Shown: positions 11,601 through 17,936 of the stretch, piece by piece | How positions within the stretch are numbered: position 1 is the first letter of the stretch | How the letters are laid out: each line of letters opens with the position of its first letter | Assembly (NCBI GenBank): GCA_002491245.1 | Contig: DKVO01000010.1 | Coordinates: 1-21,358, forward strand | Source: Porphyromonadaceae bacterium UBA7176 | GTDB lineage: Bacteria > Bacteroidota > Bacteroidia > Bacteroidales > Muribaculaceae | Reading direction: 5' to 3' | DNA: 21,358 nt | Translations under genes and position numbers: made by a program | Notes under the pieces: generated by a model | Databases searched by the model: none | Seen by the model: only the letters and a program-made list of their open reading frames with translations | Told to the model about the DNA's origin: nothing

Positions 11601-14408
11601 ATGGAAACTACAGACAGGAAATATAAAGACTTTGTCCGTTCGATAAGCCGTAACATATCGGGCAACAGGATATATACCGACGATCTCCGTCGTCTTTGCT
11701 GGGGTACGGATGCCGGTTTTTACAGAATGTTGCCTAAGGTGGTAATACGGCCGGTCAACGAAGAGGAAGTCATCATGATTTTGTCGGTGGCCTCGGAGAT
11801 GCATCTTCCTGTCACATTCCGTGCCGCAGGGACAAGCCTATCCGGTCAAGCCTTGTCTGATTCTATTCTTGTGGTCGTCGGTAAGGAATGGGAAGGTTTC
11901 CGTATACTCGATAACCAAGCGACAGCCATAGCTTTACAACCGGGTATTGTCGGCTCTCGTGTGGCTGAAATTCTTAAGCCTTACGGCCGGGTGTTCACTC
12001 CCGATCCGGCTTCTAAAAACTCTGCTATGGTCGGAGGTATAGTAGCCAATAACGCATCGGGCATGAAGTGCGGTACTCATGCAAACAGTGACAGCATACT
12101 TCTCTCTATACGTATTGTCCTTGCCGATGGAACAATACTCGATACTGCCGATAAAGAGTCTAAAAAATCTTTCGAGAAAAGCCATAAGGCGCTTCTCGAC
12201 GAAATCGAGTTTATACGTCAGGCCATATGCGACGACCCCGAGTTGTCTGAACTTGTCCGTCGCAAATATGAGATTAAAAATGTTACCGGTCTCAATATAC
12301 GTCCCTTTATACTATTCGACGATCCGTTCGATATCATAGCTCATTGTATGGTCGGTAGTGAGGGCACACTTGCTTTCATCAGTGAGGTAACAGTTAGCAC
12401 AGCCCCGAAAATGCCTTGTACGGCATCTGCTATGGTCTACTTTTCAGATATGGCAGAGGCTTGCAGAGCCGTTGTTGCCATGCGCAAGGAGGCCCCTGTA
12501 CAAGCTTGTGAGTTACTCGATCGCAAATCACTCGCATCTGTCGGAGACTTTACCGGAGAGGGGCTGACTGCATTATTGATTCAGACAGAAGCAGATGCAC
12601 CAGACAAACTTAAGCAACAGATTGACCGGACTATGTCTGTGCTCGCTCGCTTTGACCTTTTCAAACCTGCTCGTTTTTCTACCGACGACGCTGAGGTTGC
12701 AGGCTGGTGGCGAATGCGCTCAGGCGTTTTTCCTGCCGTCGGAGGTACAAGACCGCTTGGCACCACAGCCCTGATTGAAGATGTCGCATTCCATATCGAT
12801 AACTTGCCGGAAGCGACAGTTGCCTTGGCAAAACTTATTGAGGATTGTGGTTACGACGATGCCTGTATATATGGTCATGCGCTCGAAGGTAATTACCACT
12901 TTGTGATTGCACAAAAATTCGATACCGAAGAAGATATCGACAAGTACCGGAGCTTGATGACTGGTATGGAGAAGCTTGTTGTCGGTCGTTTCAACGGTTC
13001 ACTCAAGGCCGAACACGGAACAGGGCGCAATATGGCCCCCTTTGTTGAAGCGGAGTGGGGACCGAAGGCGTGGGCGCTGATGCGCAGACTTAAAAAAGCA
13101 TTTGATCCGGATGGACTGCTCAATCCCGGTGTTATTTTTAACGACGACCCCGAGTGTTTTGTCCGTAACCTGAAGCCATTGCCACTCACCGATCCATCAG
13201 TCGACCGATGCATAGAGTGTGGATTTTGTGAGGTAAACTGTGTAAGTTGCGGTCTGACCCTTTCAGCCCGTCAACGCATTGTAGCCCAACGCGAAATCTC
13301 GCGTCTCGAAGTGGAAGGTGGTGATTTAGGCCGTCTGCGTCTCCTAAAAAAGCAATTTAAATATTACGGGAAAGATACATGTGCTGGCGACGGATTGTGT
13401 AGTACATCATGCCCTATGCATATCAATACTGCCGATATGATACATCATATCCGTCAGCGTCAGCTCGGAGGGTTGGGCCGAATGGTCGGTAAATGGACCG
13501 CTGGTAACCTCCCTGTCATAGAAGGAGGATTGAGACTCGCTCTCGGTGTTGCCCATTCGGCAGGAACAGTAATCGGAGCAAAGGGAGTGATGGTCATAGG
13601 CAAAGCTCTTCACAAAGGTGGTCTTCCGCTTTGGACTCCGGCCTTGCCAAAACCGTTTTTCCCTTCGGAGCTGACATCCTCGCAGCATGACTCGCAGCAG
13701 CGCAAACTTGTTTACTTCCCCTCATGTATCAACCGTACTATGGGCGCGTCTGACGAACCGGGAGCAAAAGTCGAACCGTTAGCCGATGTTTTCGTCCGTT
13801 TATGCCGCAAAGCCGGTTATGAAGTAATATTTCCGGACAATATGTCAAACCTTTGTTGCGGCATGATATGGGAGAGCAAAGGAATGCCCGACGTTGCCGA
13901 TACTAAAGTGGCAGAGCTCGAAGCAGCTCTCGCTCTCGCTTCTGAAGGTGGGCGGTGGCCTGTTGTGTGTGACCAAAGCCCTTGTCTGCATCGTATGCGC
14001 ACGCATATCAAGAGCATGAAACTCTACGAACCGGCCGAATTTATCCACGATTTCATGGCGCTGTATCTGAAATTCGAACGTCACGATACGCCCGTGGCCA
14101 TTCACATCACCTGTTCGAGCCGACGTATGGGTATTGGCGACAAGATTGTGGCACTTGCAAAAATGTGCTCGTCCAACGTCCTTGTTCCGGAAGAAGTCGG
14201 ATGTTGTGGCTTTGCTGGTGACAAAGGCTTTACACATCCCGAACTCAACGCATGGGGGCTGCGGAAGTTGAAACCGCAGATAGAGGCAGCCGGTATCGTT
14301 GCCGGATATTCCAACTCCCGGACCTGCGAGATTGGTCTGACAACAAATTCAGGGGTTCCATACAAATCTATCGTTTACCTTGTAGACGAATGCACAACAC
14401 CGGTATAG
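11601..14408 (+). CDS. FAD/Fe-S D-lactate dehydrogenase (GlcD-GlcF type fusion)
   Basis: A 935-residue fusion. The N-terminal half is a PCMH-type FAD domain (RAAGTSLSGQA at 74-84, GGIVANNASG at 145-154) followed by the FAD-oxidase C-terminal domain (HGTGRNMAP near 472-480, FDPDGLLNPG near 500). The C-terminal half binds iron-sulfur clusters. One cysteine group is CIECGFCEVNC (537-547), a second is CAGDGLCSTSCP (594-605), and two CCG-type motifs (CCGMIWES, GCCGFAGDKGF) follow, as in GlcF and heterodisulfide-reductase-like proteins. This architecture is that of the respiratory D-lactate dehydrogenases (Dld-II type) and of D-2-hydroxyglutarate dehydrogenase. It lies 36 bases after namZ and before murK and murQ. 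MurQ releases D-lactate, so oxidation of that D-lactate to pyruvate with electrons to the quinone pool is the most likely role. Other D-2-hydroxy acids cannot be excluded. Confidence 0.88.
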   Translation: METTDRKYKDFVRSISRNISGNRIYTDDLRRLCWGTDAGFYRMLPKVVIRPVNEEEVIMILSVASEMHLPVTFRAAGTSLSGQALSDSILVVVGKEWEGFRILDNQATAIALQPGIVGSRVAEILKPYGRVFTPDPASKNSAMVGGIVANNASGMKCGTHANSDSILLSIRIVLADGTILDTADKESKKSFEKSHKALLDEIEFIRQAICDDPELSELVRRKYEIKNVTGLNIRPFILFDDPFDIIAHCMVGSEGTLAFISEVTVSTAPKMPCTASAMVYFSDMAEACRAVVAMRKEAPVQACELLDRKSLASVGDFTGEGLTALLIQTEADAPDKLKQQIDRTMSVLARFDLFKPARFSTDDAEVAGWWRMRSGVFPAVGGTRPLGTTALIEDVAFHIDNLPEATVALAKLIEDCGYDDACIYGHALEGNYHFVIAQKFDTEEDIDKYRSLMTGMEKLVVGRFNGSLKAEHGTGRNMAPFVEAEWGPKAWALMRRLKKAFDPDGLLNPGVIFNDDPECFVRNLKPLPLTDPSVDRCIECGFCEVNCVSCGLTLSARQRIVAQREISRLEVEGGDLGRLRLLKKQFKYYGKDTCAGDGLCSTSCPMHINTADMIHHIRQRQLGGLGRMVGKWTAGNLPVIEGGLRLALGVAHSAGTVIGAKGVMVIGKALHKGGLPLWTPALPKPFFPSELTSSQHDSQQRKLVYFPSCINRTMGASDEPGAKVEPLADVFVRLCRKAGYEVIFPDNMSNLCCGMIWESKGMPDVADTKVAELEAALALASEGGRWPVVCDQSPCLHRMRTHIKSMKLYEPAEFIHDFMALYLKFERHDTPVAIHITCSSRRMGIGDKIVALAKMCSSNVLVPEEVGCCGFAGDKGFTHPELNAWGLRKLKPQIEAAGIVAGYSNSRTCEIGLTTNSGVPYKSIVYLVDECTTPV

Positions 14409-14411
14409 CAT

Positions 14412-15578
14412 ATGGAAAATAACACTCGACACAACAAACGCCTCCTGTCGCTCGACATTCTGCGTGGTATCACCATCGCCGGCATGATACTGGTCAACAA
14501 CCCCGGTTCGTGGGGCGACATATACGCTCCTCTCCGTCATGCCGAGTGGAACGGTCTCACTCCTACCGACCTCGTCTTCCCCTTCTTTATGTTTATCATG
14601 GGGATATCGACCTACCTGTCGTTGCGTAAATATGATTTCGCTTTATCGTGGCGTTCTTTTGCCAAGATATTGCGTCGATCGCTCGTTATATTTGCTATTG
14701 GCCTCGGCATAGCCTGGTTTGGTCTGTTTCTGCGTGGTGTTTTAAGCGACAAGACATTTCTCGATGCTGTAGCCAACTTCGACCACATCCGTATACTTGG
14801 TGTCATGCCTCGCCTTGCTTTGAGCTATGGGATAGGAGCCGTAATGGCCATTCTGATACCTCATAAAGCCTTGCCGTGGACTGTCGCTGCCATGCTTGTC
14901 GTGTATTCTGTCATGCTTCTGCTCGGCAACGGCTTCGATTTCTCCGATGGCAATATCATATCAGTTGTCGACCGTAAGATATTGGGCGAAAGTCACATGT
15001 ATTCCGATACCGTGGGAGGGATACGCTTACATTTCGACCCCGAAGGAATACTAAGCACCTTGCCCTCGGTTGCCCATATGCTCATCGGCTTCGTTTGCGG
15101 AGCTCTTATCGTTAGTGCCAACGACGACCGTGAGCGCATACTGAGGCTTTTTATCGTAGGCACAGTTCTTACATTTGCAGGCTTCCTGCTTGACTTCGGT
15201 CTGCCGGTCAATAAAAAGATATGGTCGCCCTCTTTCGTGCTCGTCACATGCGGCCTTGCATCGAGTTTCCTCGCCTTGCTGATGTGGATTATCGACGTCA
15301 TGGGGTATCGCTCGTGGTGCCGTTTCTTCGAGGCCTTCGGCGTCAATCCTCTCGCCATGTACACTATCGGAGCTGTTCTGAGCATCATCATCGGTGCTGT
15401 GCAGATACCATATCACGGAGCGGTATATTCTATAAAGAATTTAGTTTACCAAGCCGTGATGATGCCTTTATGTGGCGATGCCACTTTGGCGTCCCTGTTA
15501 TTCGCTATTTCTTTCGTGCTCCTCAACTGGAGTATCGCTTATATACTTTACAAAAAACACATTTATATTAAGATATGA
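14412..15578 (+). CDS. MurT/NagX-like polytopic membrane protein (COG4299/DUF5009)
   Basis: A 388-residue membrane protein with about ten to eleven hydrophobic segments. The N-terminus (SLDILRGITIAGMILVNNPG, residues 13-32) and HAEWNGLTPTDLVFPFFMFIMG (43-64) are the signature of the family that includes heparan-alpha-glucosaminide N-acetyltransferase and bacterial NagX. His43 corresponds to the histidine of the HAxWNG motif. It begins 3 bases after the dehydrogenase stop and overlaps murK by 4 bases. In Tannerella forsythia a membrane protein encoded next to MurK and MurQ has been reported as the MurNAc importer MurT. The order membrane protein-murK-murQ is the same here. Two readings remain: a MurNAc transporter, or a transmembrane acetyltransferase acting on amino sugars. 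The family is secure; the role is inferred. Confidence 0.82.
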   Translation: MENNTRHNKRLLSLDILRGITIAGMILVNNPGSWGDIYAPLRHAEWNGLTPTDLVFPFFMFIMGISTYLSLRKYDFALSWRSFAKILRRSLVIFAIGLGIAWFGLFLRGVLSDKTFLDAVANFDHIRILGVMPRLALSYGIGAVMAILIPHKALPWTVAAMLVVYSVMLLLGNGFDFSDGNIISVVDRKILGESHMYSDTVGGIRLHFDPEGILSTLPSVAHMLIGFVCGALIVSANDDRERILRLFIVGTVLTFAGFLLDFGLPVNKKIWSPSFVLVTCGLASSFLALLMWIIDVMGYRSWCRFFEAFGVNPLAMYTIGAVLSIIIGAVQIPYHGAVYSIKNLVYQAVMMPLCGDATLASLLFAISFVLLNWSIAYILYKKHIYIKI

Positions 15579-16426
15579 TACTTATAGCCGATTGTGGAAG
15601 CACCAAGACCGATTGGTGTGTACTCGACAAGACTAAAGTGGCAAAACAGATATTCACTTGCGGCATGAACGCCGTGATGCTCTCTGAGGAGGAAATACAA
15701 AGCCGAATAAGAGCCGAGTTGCTTCCTGATCTTGGAGTGCTTTCCGAGCGTTTGACCCATGTGTATTTCTACGGCGCCGGTTGCATATCGCCCGAAGTGT
15801 GCGGTAATGTTGCCGGGGCGATAAAGGCGGTGCTGCCTTCTGTCTCTACCGTTGAGGTCTACAGCGACCTTGTGGCGGCAGCCAGGGCCTTGTGCGGCAA
15901 CGAGCCAGGGATTGCATGTATACTCGGAACCGGTTCAAATTCCTGTTTTTACGACGGCAAGGATGTCGTCGACAATGTATCGCCTCTCGGCTATATACTC
16001 GGCGACGAAGGCTCGGGGGCTGTGTTAGGTAAACTCTTCATCGGTGACGTGCTCAAGAAGCAGATGCCATCCGAGTTGTGTGCCCGTTTCCTGAGCGAAT
16101 ATCAGCTCGACATGTACTCAATTATACGCAAGGTATACCGAGAGCCACAGCCCAACCGCTTCCTCGCATCTGTCACCCCGTTTATGAGCCGTAATATTGA
16201 TGTCCCCGAGGTCCATAGTCTAGTACTCGGAGCTTTCAGGTCTTTCTTCAGACGCAACATCGCTAATTATGCAGGCTATCGTGAATATCCGGTCAACTTC
16301 ATCGGCTCGATAGCATACCACTTTCGCCGTGTCCTCGCCGAAGCTGCGGCTGCCGAGGGGTGCTCGCTTGGTAAAATCGTTAAAAGCCCGATGGATGGCC
16401 TTGTCAAATTCCATAGTTGCAATTAA
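15575..16426 (+). CDS. murK: N-acetylmuramic acid kinase, BadF/GlcNAc-kinase family
   Basis: A 283-residue cytoplasmic sugar kinase of the ASKHA fold. The phosphate-1 loop is ADCGSTKTDW (5-14), and a probable catalytic Asp98 lies in YSDLVAAARAL. The phosphate-2 loop is ILGTGSNS (116-123), and GYILGDEGSG (139-148) is the family signature of the BadF/GlcNAc-kinase branch. It overlaps the upstream membrane gene by ATGA, and murQ starts 11 bases later. Family members phosphorylate GlcNAc, MurNAc or both at O6. Direct coupling to murQ argues for MurNAc, giving MurNAc-6-phosphate without a PTS. Substrate choice is therefore inferred from context, and GlcNAc kinase activity is the alternative. Confidence 0.87.
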   Translation: MILIADCGSTKTDWCVLDKTKVAKQIFTCGMNAVMLSEEEIQSRIRAELLPDLGVLSERLTHVYFYGAGCISPEVCGNVAGAIKAVLPSVSTVEVYSDLVAAARALCGNEPGIACILGTGSNSCFYDGKDVVDNVSPLGYILGDEGSGAVLGKLFIGDVLKKQMPSELCARFLSEYQLDMYSIIRKVYREPQPNRFLASVTPFMSRNIDVPEVHSLVLGAFRSFFRRNIANYAGYREYPVNFIGSIAYHFRRVLAEAAAAEGCSLGKIVKSPMDGLVKFHSCN

Positions 16427-16437
16427 TATTTGTTTTT

Positions 16438-17265
16438 ATGGCCTTTGTAAAAATCAGCGAGCAATCCTCGCTTTACAATGATCTCGAGAAAAAATCGGTC
16501 GGAGAGATACTCCGCGACATCAATAACGAAGACAAAAAAGTAGCGTTGGCAGTCGAAAAAGCCATTCCGGCAATAGAACGGCTGGTCGAAAAAATTGTGC
16601 CGCGGATGAAGGGTGGCGGTCGTATTTTTTACCTCGGGGCAGGCACCTCGGGTCGTCTCGGAGTGCTCGATGCGTCCGAGATACCGCCTACATTCGGCAT
16701 GGACCCGTCGTGGGTGATAGGTATAATAGCCGGTGGCGACAATGCTCTTCGCAATCCGGTCGAAAATGCCGAAGACAACACTCTTCAGGGCTGGTACGAC
16801 CTCGAAAAATTCGGTATAAACTCCAAAGACACCCTTATTGGCATCGCTGCATCGGGTACAACACCATATGTCATCGGTGCTATCGAAGAAGCTCGCCGTC
16901 ACGGTATACTCACCGCCGCTATCACCTCTAATCCCGACGCGCCGGTATCTCAAGTCGCCGATATCGCTATTGAGATGATTGTTGGCCCCGAGTACGTCAC
17001 CGGTTCGTCTCGAATGAAGAGCGGAACCGGCCAGAAGATGATATGCAACATGATCACCACATCTGTAATGATAAAGATGGGCCGCGTCAAAGGCAACAAA
17101 ATGGTCAACATGCAGCTTACCAACGCAAAACTCGTTGATCGGGGCACTCGCATGATCGTTGAGGAACTGGGACTATCTTACGACGACGCCAAAAGACAGC
17201 TTCTCATGCACGGTTCGGTAAAAGACGCTGTCGATGCCTACCGCGAACATCAGACACATTTCTAA
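16438..17265 (+). CDS. murQ: N-acetylmuramic acid-6-phosphate etherase
   Basis: A 275-residue SIS-domain lyase that splits the lactyl ether of MurNAc-6-phosphate, yielding GlcNAc-6-phosphate and D-lactate in the cytoplasm. Motifs are FYLGAGTSGRLGVLDASE (64-81), with Glu81 matching the catalytic Glu83 of E. coli MurQ. Further ones are NPVENAEDN, with Glu112 matching the second catalytic Glu, and GIAASGTTPYV and SSRMKSGTGQK. The frame opens at a TTG at 16417, but that would overlap murK and add eight unconserved residues, so the ATG at 16438 is chosen. The gene runs 11 bases behind murK and 6 before the esterase. This is the gene that fixes the pathway as MurNAc catabolism. Confidence 0.95.
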   Translation: MAFVKISEQSSLYNDLEKKSVGEILRDINNEDKKVALAVEKAIPAIERLVEKIVPRMKGGGRIFYLGAGTSGRLGVLDASEIPPTFGMDPSWVIGIIAGGDNALRNPVENAEDNTLQGWYDLEKFGINSKDTLIGIAASGTTPYVIGAIEEARRHGILTAAITSNPDAPVSQVADIAIEMIVGPEYVTGSSRMKSGTGQKMICNMITTSVMIKMGRVKGNKMVNMQLTNAKLVDRGTRMIVEELGLSYDDAKRQLLMHGSVKDAVDAYREHQTHF

Positions 17266-17271
17266 GTATAG

Positions 17272-17922
17272 ATGCGTACACTTCTTATTTCGATAGTCTT
17301 CTCATTATTTAGCCTCCTGTCCTTGGAGGCTCAGAATGCCTTGAACGGACAGCGCTCAGGACTATTTGATATTCTACCAGTCGACTCAACCGATATTGTC
17401 TTCCTCGGCAACTCTCTTACCGACGGTTGCGAATGGCACGAGCTCTTCGCCGACAACCGCATCAAAAACCGTGGCATATCAGGCGATACAGCCTCCGATA
17501 TACACCGTCGTTTAGGTTCTGTTGTCAAAGGGCATCCGGCCAAAATATTCCTTATGGCTGGCATCAACGATATAAGCCACGGCATTACCGCCGACTCTAT
17601 TGCAGGAATTGTTGCGTCGATTGTCGACACAATAAAAGACCAGTCGCCATCAACAGACATATATCTTCAGTCGTGCTTGCCGTTCAATGAGTCGTTCAAG
17701 CGTTGGAAAAAACTCGAAGGGACACAACGCACCATCGTCATGCTCAACGATAAGCTCAAACGCATGGCCTCCGATAAGGGTATCGTATGGATCGACCTAT
17801 ACCCCCTTTTCAGTGACGGTAACGACAATCTAAGGACCGAGTTGACAAACGATGGCCTCCATCTCCTTGCCCCCGGATATATTATCTGGAGAGATGCTAT
17901 CGTGAAGTACATCAAGGAATAA
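17272..17922 (+). CDS. Secreted SGNH/GDSL-family esterase
   Basis: A 216-residue protein with a signal peptide (about 1-20, RTLLISIVFSLFSLLSLEA), so it is periplasmic or outside the cell. SGNH blocks are all present: GNSLTDG with Ser48 (block I), NRGISGDT with Gly71 (block II), AGINDIS with Asn99 (block III) and DGLHL with Asp194 and His197 (block V). It is in the family with platelet-activating-factor acetylhydrolase-like and carbohydrate esterases. It lies 6 bases after murQ. Removal of O-acetyl groups from peptidoglycan sugars would fit, because 6-O-acetyl MurNAc would resist muramidase and kinase. This role is inference from the neighbours, and other acyl substrates are possible. Confidence 0.87.
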   Translation: MRTLLISIVFSLFSLLSLEAQNALNGQRSGLFDILPVDSTDIVFLGNSLTDGCEWHELFADNRIKNRGISGDTASDIHRRLGSVVKGHPAKIFLMAGINDISHGITADSIAGIVASIVDTIKDQSPSTDIYLQSCLPFNESFKRWKKLEGTQRTIVMLNDKLKRMASDKGIVWIDLYPLFSDGNDNLRTELTNDGLHLLAPGYIIWRDAIVKYIKE

Positions 17923-17936
17923 GACCTCTGCAAGAT

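Noticed and set aside
16417..16437. A TTG start giving MurQ eight extra residues
   Set aside because: It would overlap murK, and the family begins close to the ATG at 16438.
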